DNA from: Fidelibacterota bacterium
GTDB lineage: Bacteria > Fidelibacterota > Marinisomatia > Marinisomatales > TCS55
Direction: 5' to 3'
Length of the DNA stretch: 13,141 nucleotides
NCBI GenBank assembly: GCA_002701875.1
Contig: NZWI01000056.1
Coordinates: forward strand, 7,757-20,897
This document shows, one piece after another, positions 1 to 6,135 of this stretch. The translations under genes were made by a program, and so were the position numbers. The notes under the pieces are model-generated. The model was not told where the DNA came from. It did no database searches and worked only from the letters and a program-made list of their open reading frames with translations. The stretch's first letter is position 1; each line of letters begins with the position of its first letter.

Positions 1-20
1 CAAAAAAAAGTATATTTCCA

Positions 21-108
21 AGAATGATTGATACAAGAGAACTCATATTCAAATATAAATAATAATAGATATCTATTCATAGATTTCAGCATTAATTTTT
101 TTATAAAT
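21..108 (+). repeat. Upstream regulatory repeat, copy 1 (before arginase-family gene)
   Basis: This block of about 88 bp matches 2075-2163 almost base for base, at an offset of 2054. I find four mismatches (26, 32, 68 and 98) and one single-base indel near 103. It ends 25 bp before the arginase-family start codon. It contains a TTGATA (28-33) resembling a -35 box and a TATAAA (54-59) resembling a -10 box, but the 20-bp gap between them is too long for a textbook sigma-70 promoter. It also carries the palindrome described at 71-84. Its position before two separate genes suggests a shared promoter/operator region. That role is inferred; the repeat itself is read directly. Confidence 0.85.
71..84. 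promoter_or_regulatory. Candidate operator palindrome, copy 1
   Basis: ATCTATTCATAGAT is a perfect 6-bp inverted repeat around a TC centre. In this copy the symmetry resumes after one mismatched pair, as GA at 68-69 can pair with TC at 86-87. It lies about 12 bp downstream of the TATAAA, where a dimeric repressor would cover the transcription start. The identical 14-mer occurs at 2125-2138. No regulator gene is visible in the window. Confidence 0.45.
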
Positions 109-133
109 CAAACTAAATAATGGAATAATAAAT

Positions 134-925
134 ATGCTCTCAATATTAGGTATCCCTTTTGATGAGAATTCATCTTTCCTAAAAGGTTCTGCCAAAGCAC
201 CTCAAAAAATCATTGAAGCATTTTCCTCAGATTCTTCAAATGCTTATTCTGAAAATGGGTTTAATTGCAGAAATACTGAAAAAATTAAAATTTTAGATAA
301 TCTTGAACTTCCATATGGGGAATTGGCCATTGAAAAAATTCGTACCATAATTAAAGAAGAACTAGAAAAAAGTAATCATGTCCTCTCAATTGGCGGTGAT
401 CACTCAATTACTTTTCCTATTATTGAAGCTTTCTCAGCAAAATATGATTCTTTAAATATTCTCCATTTTGACGCTCATCCTGACTTATATGATGATTTTG
501 ATAACAATCCTTTTTCTCATGCTTCACCATTTGCTCGAATAATGGAAAATAATTTAGTAAAACGATTAGTGCAGATTGGAATCCGTACATTAAATGACCA
601 TCAAATAGATCAAGTGAATAGATTTGGAGTTGAAGTTATTGAAATGAAAGATTTTGATAGTGATTTAGTACTTCAATTTACCGGACCAGTATATATTTCT
701 TTAGATTTGGATGGGCTTGACCCTGCGTATGCTCCAGGAGTATCACACCCTGAACCTGGAGGCTTATCAACTAGAAATATTATTAATATTATTCATTCTT
801 TAAAGGGACAAGTGATCGGTGGTGATATTGTTGAGTATAATCCAGATAAAGATATTAACGATATAACAGCTACTACCGGAGCCAAATTGATGAAAGAATT
901 AATTGGGAAAATTATGAAATCGTAA
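134..925 (+). CDS. Arginase/agmatinase-family ureohydrolase
   Basis: This is a binuclear-manganese ureohydrolase that releases urea from arginine, agmatine or a related guanidino compound in the cytoplasm. All the metal-binding motifs are visible: GGDHS at residues 87-91 (His90), DAHPD at 113-117 (Asp113, His115, Asp117) and SLDLDGLDP at 189-197 (Asp191, Asp193). The stretch SHASPFARIME followed by QIGIR, and the later APGVSHPEPGG, closely resemble plant-type arginases, which group with bacterial agmatinases rather than with animal arginases. At 263 residues it is short for the family and lacks the usual N-terminal extension. The ATG at 134 is the only in-frame Met before the conserved core; there is a weak GGA at 122-124 and no strong Shine-Dalgarno. 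The end overlaps the convergent M20 gene by 14 bp. The substrate cannot be settled from sequence. The upstream repeat shared with the acyl-CoA operon suggests joint regulation. Confidence 0.9.
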   Translation: MLSILGIPFDENSSFLKGSAKAPQKIIEAFSSDSSNAYSENGFNCRNTEKIKILDNLELPYGELAIEKIRTIIKEELEKSNHVLSIGGDHSITFPIIEAFSAKYDSLNILHFDAHPDLYDDFDNNPFSHASPFARIMENNLVKRLVQIGIRTLNDHQIDQVNRFGVEVIEMKDFDSDLVLQFTGPVYISLDLDGLDPAYAPGVSHPEPGGLSTRNIINIIHSLKGQVIGGDIVEYNPDKDINDITATTGAKLMKELIGKIMKS

Positions 926-2063
926 TTTGGAAGTTTGAAATAAAATTCCTTAAAGATTTATAGCAATTTATCACACTGGATTCACTTACCCACTCATCGA
1001 TTGCATGTGCTCCATGTCCCGCAGGGCCGAAAAGAACGGAAGGGATTCCTGCTTGTGCTGCTAATGCTGAATCAGCCCAGTATGACATACCACTGTATGA
1101 TTCATTTCCTGTCGCTTCTTGTAACATTCTAATCAAAGGATCCTCTTTTGATTGATTTGGTGGGCGACTATATACTTGTTTAGCGAAAACTTGATGATCT
1201 CCAGTTGCGCTCTCTACAGCTTCGACTACTTGTTTTAACTCTTGATCTAATTCTTTTTGCGTTTCTCCTGGTAGCGTTCGGCGTTCCCAATTCAAAGTTG
1301 CTTCAGCAGCAATAACGCTTTGGGCAGTTCCTCCGTTAATTAGTCCAGGGTGAAGGGTTGCATACCCCAAGTAAGGGTGAGGTTCCTTTTCGGACAATTT
1401 TTTATTGATATCATCAAGTGTTTCCAAAGCATATTGCAATGGAAAAATGGCATTTACTCCTTGTTCAGGACGACTTCCGTGAGCTGCTAATCCTTTTATT
1501 TTCAATTCATACCAATTATATCCTTTATGGCTAATGCCAACCTTTTCTTCTGTTGGCTCCATAAAAATACCTAGAAAAGGTTTTGATGAGAGTGAAGGTA
1601 AAAAACTCTTAACTAAATGCTCCATGCCTATACTTTTATTCTCTTCATCGCAAACAAAAGTAAATGCTAGTGATATGGGACAGGATTGATCTGCAAAATA
1701 ATTAGCCAAACACATTTGAACAGCACACCCGGCCAGCATATCATAAGTGCCCCTACCATATAAACGGTCGCCATCTTTTCGAATAGTAAATGGATCATCC
1801 ATACCTTCAATTCCTACAGTATCAAGATGTCCATTCATTAATAAGATTTGATTTGAGTCTTCTCCATTTAATAAAGCTGTAGTATTGCACCGGTCACCTT
1901 GAACTGTATCAATTTTAGTATCAATACCAAGTTTCTGAAAATGCTCATGAACGTATTGTGCAATCTCCCGTTCTCCTTGGCCCTCAGTTGAGAGATCTGG
2001 ATTTACAGAATTAATAGCAACGAGATCAGTAATATATTGAATTAGTTTTGACTGCAAAATCAC
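912..2063 (-). CDS. M20-family metallohydrolase (ArgE/DapE/carboxypeptidase-like deacylase)
   Basis: This is a cytoplasmic zinc amidohydrolase of the M20 family, which cleaves N-acyl amino acids or short peptides. The ligand set is complete: NGHLDTVG (His79, Asp81), GRGTYDM (bridging Asp108), CDEE (catalytic Glu140, metal Glu141), MEPT (Glu169) and GAHAIDEWV (His353). The dimerisation (lid) domain spans roughly residues 180-295 and contains the typical AAHGSRPEQGVNAI. Its 383 residues match ArgE/DapE lengths. No known subfamily is distinguished clearly, so acetylornithine deacetylase is possible but not proven. The start is uncertain: GTG at 2063 lies inside an AGGGTGAT that could itself be the Shine-Dalgarno for the TTG at 2057, two codons later. 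Its neighbour is a ureohydrolase, so arginine/ornithine metabolism is a plausible context. It is transcribed away from the acyl-CoA operon across a 137-bp gap. Confidence 0.88.
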   Translation of the reverse strand: MILQSKLIQYITDLVAINSVNPDLSTEGQGEREIAQYVHEHFQKLGIDTKIDTVQGDRCNTTALLNGEDSNQILLMNGHLDTVGIEGMDDPFTIRKDGDRLYGRGTYDMLAGCAVQMCLANYFADQSCPISLAFTFVCDEENKSIGMEHLVKSFLPSLSSKPFLGIFMEPTEEKVGISHKGYNWYELKIKGLAAHGSRPEQGVNAIFPLQYALETLDDINKKLSEKEPHPYLGYATLHPGLINGGTAQSVIAAEATLNWERRTLPGETQKELDQELKQVVEAVESATGDHQVFAKQVYSRPPNQSKEDPLIRMLQEATGNESYSGMSYWADSALAAQAGIPSVLFGPAGHGAHAIDEWVSESSVINCYKSLRNFISNFQITIS

Positions 2064-2074
2064 CCTTTATTTAT

Positions 2075-2163
2075 AGAATCATTGAAACAAGAGAACTCAT
2101 ATTCAAATATAAATAATAATACATATCTATTCATAGATTTCAGCATTAATTATTTTCATAAAT
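2075..2163 (+). repeat. Upstream regulatory repeat, copy 2 (before acyl-CoA operon)
   Basis: This is the second copy of the block at 21-108. It sits in the divergent gap between the M20 gene and the 3-hydroxyacyl-CoA dehydrogenase gene and ends 37 bp before the latter's ATG. The -35-like hexamer here reads TTGAAA (2082-2087) and the TATAAA lies at 2108-2113. Similarity stops after the TTCATAAAT at 2155-2163, and the remaining leaders (109-133 and 2164-2200) do not match. As the gap is divergent, the block could influence the M20 gene too, but the match to copy 1 points to control of the rightward operon. Confidence 0.85.
2125..2138. promoter_or_regulatory. Candidate operator palindrome, copy 2
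   Basis: This is the same ATCTATTCATAGAT 14-mer as at 71-84, with no change in either half-site or in the spacer. The outer partial symmetry of copy 1 is lost because 2122 is C instead of G, so the conserved core is the 6-2-6 palindrome. It sits in the position expected for an operator near the start of the acyl-CoA operon transcript. Confidence 0.45.
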
Positions 2164-2200
2164 AATGGTAATTCTTATATCAAAAAATAATATCTAAAAA

Positions 2201-3436
2201 ATGTCACATCAATCATCACATTCTAAAACAACTAATAATCTAAAAATTGGTATTCTAGGCTCAGGGCTGATGGGACATGGGATTGCCTATGTAAGTGCAC
2301 TTTCAGGGATAGATGTTGTTATGACAGATATCTCCCAAAAACAGGTAGATAGTGGTTTGGCAAGAATCAAAGTAATACTTGATGAAAGTTTAAAGGATGG
2401 ATTTATAACTGAACAAAGGATGGTTAAAACACTTGCGAATATAAATGCAACAGATGATTATACTCTAATGTCCGGATGTGATTTAATTATTGAAGCTGTA
2501 AATGAAAATCGTGATTTAAAGGCTGAAGTAATAGCTAGGGCAGAGCAGTTTTTGAACCCTGATGGTATATTTGCTTCAAACACATCAACAATTCTTATTA
2601 CAAGACTAGCTGAAAAATCAATACAACCTGAGAAATTTATCGGGATTCATTTCTTTTCACCTGTACATAAGATGAAACTAGTTGAGATTATCAAAGGTAA
2701 AAAAACTAATTCCTCAACTCTAAATAAAGCAGTTGAGTTTGTAAGACAGATTAGTAAAGTCCCTATTATAGTAAATGATAGTAGCGGATTTTATACTACG
2801 CGAGTTTTTGAACGTTACACCGCAGAGGGTATGGCACTCCTTGCAGAAGGAAATTCTGCTGAAAGAATTGAAGCAGCAGGCAAGAAAGCTGGTTTCCCTA
2901 TTGGTCCATTAGCAGTAATTGATGAAATTAGTATTGAACTGGTAGAACATATCAGAGGTGAAATGTTGAACGAATTAAAATATGAGGGTAAAGAATTATC
3001 TTCAGACTCATGGGGTCAAGTTATAGATTTGATGATTAGAAAAGTTAAACGAACAGGCCGTTCAGGTGGTGGCGGCTTTTATGAATATCCAAAAAATAAT
3101 AAAAAATTCTTGTGGCCAGAACTAAAAAAATATTTTCCTCTTTCAGAAAATCAATTATCGGAAGATGAAATGATTGATCGATTTTACTTTTCCCAAGTTA
3201 TAGAAAGTATTCGGTGTTATGAAGAAAATGTGATTACATCTGTGAAAGATGCAAATGTAGGAAGTGTCCTTGGTTGGGGATTTCCTTCTTTCAAAGGTGG
3301 GACATTACAATTTGCAAATGATTATGGTTTAATAAACTTTAGAAATCGTTCCCAGGAATTGGCAGATAAATATGGTGAGAGATTTTCTCCTCCAAAATTA
3401 TTAAATCAAATGTCTAAAAAAGGTGAGACTTTTTAA
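2201..3436 (+). CDS. 3-hydroxyacyl-CoA dehydrogenase (FadJ/HADHA-type, no hydratase domain)
   Basis: This enzyme oxidises (3S)-hydroxyacyl-CoA to 3-oxoacyl-CoA with NAD+. The Rossmann domain opens with GSGLMG at residues 20-25. The active-site dyad is His150 (GIHFFSPV) and Glu162 (VEIIKG), preceded by the ASNTST loop at 125-130. The SGFYTTR at 195-201 has Thr where many family members have the catalytic Asn (VNR). The same TTR occurs in the mitochondrial trifunctional alpha subunit, so it marks a subfamily rather than damage. A second C-terminal helical domain follows (about 315-408, with SVLGWGFPSFKGG), as in FadB/FadJ, but there is no N-terminal enoyl-CoA hydratase half. It is thus a stand-alone dehydrogenase arm of 411 residues. 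It is the first gene of the operon and has no obvious Shine-Dalgarno. The next gene follows after 15 bp. Confidence 0.92.
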   Translation: MSHQSSHSKTTNNLKIGILGSGLMGHGIAYVSALSGIDVVMTDISQKQVDSGLARIKVILDESLKDGFITEQRMVKTLANINATDDYTLMSGCDLIIEAVNENRDLKAEVIARAEQFLNPDGIFASNTSTILITRLAEKSIQPEKFIGIHFFSPVHKMKLVEIIKGKKTNSSTLNKAVEFVRQISKVPIIVNDSSGFYTTRVFERYTAEGMALLAEGNSAERIEAAGKKAGFPIGPLAVIDEISIELVEHIRGEMLNELKYEGKELSSDSWGQVIDLMIRKVKRTGRSGGGGFYEYPKNNKKFLWPELKKYFPLSENQLSEDEMIDRFYFSQVIESIRCYEENVITSVKDANVGSVLGWGFPSFKGGTLQFANDYGLINFRNRSQELADKYGERFSPPKLLNQMSKKGETF

Positions 3437-3451
3437 AATAATAATAATTAT

Positions 3452-3889
3452 ATGATTGATAGATCCCTTATTGGAAAAACATATCCTCCTTTTTATTCTG
3501 ATGTGACAGAAGAGAAGATTAGACTTTTTGCAAAGGCTACCGGGCAAACAAATCCAATTCATTTTCTTATCAAAAGTGCGAAGAAAGAAGGCTATCCATC
3601 ATTGCTTGCGCCATTAACATTTTTAACTACTGTTAGTTATGAGCAGGAAGACCCATATAAATACCTAAAGGATTTAAATATTGAATTGGGTCAATTCCTC
3701 CATGCGAACCAAGAGTATACATACTTTTCGCCAGTATGCGCAGGTGATAGAATTAAAATGGAAAGCAAGTTATCTGATCTTTTTGATAAAAGAGGAGGGA
3801 GACTACAATTCCTTGTGTTTCGATCGACTTACACTAATCAAGATAAAGTAATTGTGGCTAAGTCGAAGACAACATTGGTAGTAAGATAG
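3452..3889 (+). CDS. MaoC-like / FAS1-type dehydratase subunit, degenerate active site
   Basis: This is a single hot-dog-fold protein of 145 residues resembling the MaoC N-terminal (FAS1-like dehydratase) family. The hydratase signature is present only in altered form: ATGQTNPIH at residues 29-37 keeps the Asn-Pro-Ile-His but has Gln in place of the catalytic Asp. The central PLTFLTTVSYEQ and the later FLHANQEYTYFSPVCAGD fit the N-terminal half of double-hot-dog hydratases. Since the next gene starts one base later and encodes a subunit with an intact motif, I infer a heterodimer in which this protein supports the fold or binds the acyl tail, as HadA or HadC do beside HadB in mycobacteria. 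The substrate is unknown. Confidence 0.82.
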   Translation: MIDRSLIGKTYPPFYSDVTEEKIRLFAKATGQTNPIHFLIKSAKKEGYPSLLAPLTFLTTVSYEQEDPYKYLKDLNIELGQFLHANQEYTYFSPVCAGDRIKMESKLSDLFDKRGGRLQFLVFRSTYTNQDKVIVAKSKTTLVVR

Positions 3890-3890
3890 A

Positions 3891-4313
3891 ATGTCTGATT
3901 GGGATTATAGTATTGCTGAAATCGGTGATCAATTACCTCCACTTACATTAAGGCCTATTAATCAAGATGACCTTGTATTATATGCGAATGCTTCTGGAGA
4001 TCAAAATCCAATACATATTAATCAGAATTTTGCAAAAAAATCAGGTCTTCCCAATGTAATTGCTCATGGAATGCTAATTATGTCTTATTTAGGGCGATTA
4101 TTAACCAATTTCATACCACAATCAAGCATTAAAAATTTTACCGTTCAATTCTCAAATATGACACATTTAAATCAACAAGTCATTTGCACTGGAAAAGTAT
4201 TAGAAAAGGACTCAATTGATGGCAAGGAGGTTGTAACTATCAGTTTAAAAGTGGAAGATTTACAAGGTGAGAAAAAGATAATTGGTCAAGCGATCATTAA
4301 TAGTGATTTATAA
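3891..4313 (+). CDS. MaoC-family enoyl-CoA hydratase/dehydratase, catalytic subunit
   Basis: This is a 140-residue hot-dog-fold protein with an intact hydratase-2 motif, ASGDQNPIH at residues 34-42, where Asp37 and His42 form the catalytic pair. The expected downstream HGM (59-61) is present. Enzymes of this family add water to enoyl-CoA, or remove it, and usually make the (3R)-hydroxy product. Some members act on dicarboxylic acyl-CoAs such as mesaconyl-CoA. The start codon is one base after the stop of the partner subunit, and its own stop overlaps the next start (TAATG), so all three are probably translationally coupled. Pairing with the degenerate neighbour is inferred from size, order and motif complementarity. 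Confidence 0.88.
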   Translation: MSDWDYSIAEIGDQLPPLTLRPINQDDLVLYANASGDQNPIHINQNFAKKSGLPNVIAHGMLIMSYLGRLLTNFIPQSSIKNFTVQFSNMTHLNQQVICTGKVLEKDSIDGKEVVTISLKVEDLQGEKKIIGQAIINSDL

Positions 4314-6094
4314 TGGATAATGATAAAAAAATCAGAATAGGATGTGCATCTGCTTTTTGGGGAGATACTTCAACTGCAGCAGAGCAACTTGTTCATGCTG
4401 GAAATTTAGATTATTTAGTATTTGATTTTCTTGCTGAAGTTACGATGTCTATTTTAGCTGGAGCTAAAATGAAAAATGATAATTTAGGTTATGCAACAGA
4501 CTTTGTTAATCAGCTTGCACCACTTTTACCTGAAATAAAGAAAAAAGGAATCAAAGTTATTAGCAATGCAGGTGGAATTAATCTTGAATCATGTAGAGAT
4601 GCACTTATTAAAGAAGCTGAAAAAGAAAATATAAATCTAAATATTGCATTAATTCATGGAGACAATATAATTGACCGTCAAGATGAGTTTATAAAAAAAG
4701 AGATATTAGATTTTGAAACAGGTTCTCCATTACCTAAAAATATTTTAAGTATGAATGCATATTTAGGAGCAATACCAATAAAAGAAGCTTTGAAAGAAGC
4801 TCCTGATATAATTATTACTGGAAGATGTGTAGATAGTGCTTTAGTACTGGGATCTTTAATGTATGAGTATAATTGGAAAAAAAATGACTATGATCTTTTA
4901 GCGAGTGGAAGTCTTGCTGGGCATATTATTGAATGTGGTGCTCAATGTACTGGTGGGAATTTTACTGACTGGCATTTGATTGACGGATTTGATAATATGG
5001 GTTTTCCTATTGTTGAAGTTAGATCAAATGGAGATTTTATTGTTTCAAAACCAAAAGATACTGGTGGCTTAGTTAGTTTTGGAACAGTAGCAGAACAATT
5101 TTTATATGAAATTGGTGACCCTAAATCTTATATATTACCAGATGTTGTTTGCAATTTTTCTGATGTAAAAATTAAAGATATAGGTAAAAATAAAGTATTT
5201 GTCTCTGGAGCGAAAGGTCTACCACCTACTTCTACGTACAAAGTTTCTGCAACTTATATGGATGGATATAGTATTGTAGCTACTTTAGTTATAGGTGGAA
5301 AAAATGCATACAAAAAATCAAAAATAATAAGTGAGGCAATTATTAATAAGACCAATCGAATTCTTTTTAATAAAAATTTTGAAAAAATTAGGCAACACTC
5401 TTTATCTACTTTAGGTACAGATTCTATTTATGGCCCAGATAAATATAATAAAAATTCTCGCGAAGTTGTTTTAAGACTTATGGCAAGACATGAAAAGAAA
5501 GAAGCCTTAGTAATTTTATCAAAAGAGGTAGCTCAAGCTGCAACTGGAATGGCCTCAGGGGTAATGAATTATTTAGGTGGTAGACCTTCAGTATCTAAAT
5601 CAATTCGTTTACATTCATACTTAATTCCCAAGTCCAATTTTTCTATTGAAATAGACTATCATGGTAAAAAATATCCTGTTGATATTCCATTAGATGGCGT
5701 GTTTAAGTACGAAGAAAAAGATAATAAAATGATCTATGAAGAACTAGAAACAGATACTAGTGTTCCTCTTTTTAAACTAGCGTATGCTAGGAGTGGAGAT
5801 AAGGGTGATCATGCTAATATTGGAGTTATTGCTAGAAAAGCTGATTATTTACCCTATGTACGAAATGGTTTAAAATTAAATATTATTAATAAATATTTTT
5901 CTCATTTGCTAAAAGGAGAAATTTATATTTGGGATGTCCCTGGCATTTACGGATTAAATATTTTACTTAAACGTTCATTAGGTGGTGGTGGTATGTCTAG
6001 TTTGAGAATTGATCCCCAGGGGAAGGCCTATGCTCAACAATTATTGGAGATTCCAATCCCAGTTAATAAGAAACTTATAGACCAGTTGGATTAA
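4313..6094 (+). CDS. Acyclic terpene utilisation AtuA-family protein
   Basis: This 593-residue protein has the two-part AtuA architecture. The large AtuA domain (DUF1446) spans roughly residues 6-455, with NAGGIN at 85-90, TGRCVDSALVLG at 169-180 and ECGAQCTGGNFTDW at 207-220. A C-terminal AtuA-like ferredoxin-fold domain spans roughly 484-590, with ARSGDKGDHANIGV at 492-505. AtuA is required for citronellol/geraniol use in Pseudomonas, but its reaction is not established. Homologues recur next to acyl-CoA carboxylases, as here. The ATG overlaps the previous stop by one base. Hand counts on several lines give about 20-37% G+C, clearly lower than the following carboxylase gene (35-50%), so this gene may have a separate history. 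The assignment to the family is firm; the biochemical role is not. Confidence 0.9.
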   Translation: MDNDKKIRIGCASAFWGDTSTAAEQLVHAGNLDYLVFDFLAEVTMSILAGAKMKNDNLGYATDFVNQLAPLLPEIKKKGIKVISNAGGINLESCRDALIKEAEKENINLNIALIHGDNIIDRQDEFIKKEILDFETGSPLPKNILSMNAYLGAIPIKEALKEAPDIIITGRCVDSALVLGSLMYEYNWKKNDYDLLASGSLAGHIIECGAQCTGGNFTDWHLIDGFDNMGFPIVEVRSNGDFIVSKPKDTGGLVSFGTVAEQFLYEIGDPKSYILPDVVCNFSDVKIKDIGKNKVFVSGAKGLPPTSTYKVSATYMDGYSIVATLVIGGKNAYKKSKIISEAIINKTNRILFNKNFEKIRQHSLSTLGTDSIYGPDKYNKNSREVVLRLMARHEKKEALVILSKEVAQAATGMASGVMNYLGGRPSVSKSIRLHSYLIPKSNFSIEIDYHGKKYPVDIPLDGVFKYEEKDNKMIYEELETDTSVPLFKLAYARSGDKGDHANIGVIARKADYLPYVRNGLKLNIINKYFSHLLKGEIYIWDVPGIYGLNILLKRSLGGGGMSSLRIDPQGKAYAQQLLEIPIPVNKKLIDQLD

Positions 6095-6125
6095 TTAATA
6101 AAATTAATGATAAAAATAAATTCAT

Positions 6126-6129
6126 AGGA
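6126..6129 (+). promoter_or_regulatory. Ribosome binding site of the carboxyltransferase gene
   Basis: An AGGA lies six bases before the ATG at 6136. It is one of the few recognisable Shine-Dalgarno sites in the window and supports this start. The gene follows a 41-bp gap, the longest in the operon, so independent ribosome loading is needed here. Confidence 0.5.
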
Positions 6130-6135
6130 AATATT

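Noticed and set aside
2064..2200. Inverted-repeat-flanked mobile element carrying the arginase and M20 genes, suggested by the two 88-bp direct repeats
   Set aside because: The repeats are direct, lack terminal inverted repeats or target duplications, and no transposase or recombinase is present. Shared promoter function explains them better, though recombination between them could delete the 2-kb segment.
2786..2806. Thr in place of the catalytic Asn in the 3-hydroxyacyl-CoA dehydrogenase, first read as an inactivating change
   Set aside because: The same FYTTR sequence is found in the active mitochondrial trifunctional alpha subunit, so it is a subfamily trait.
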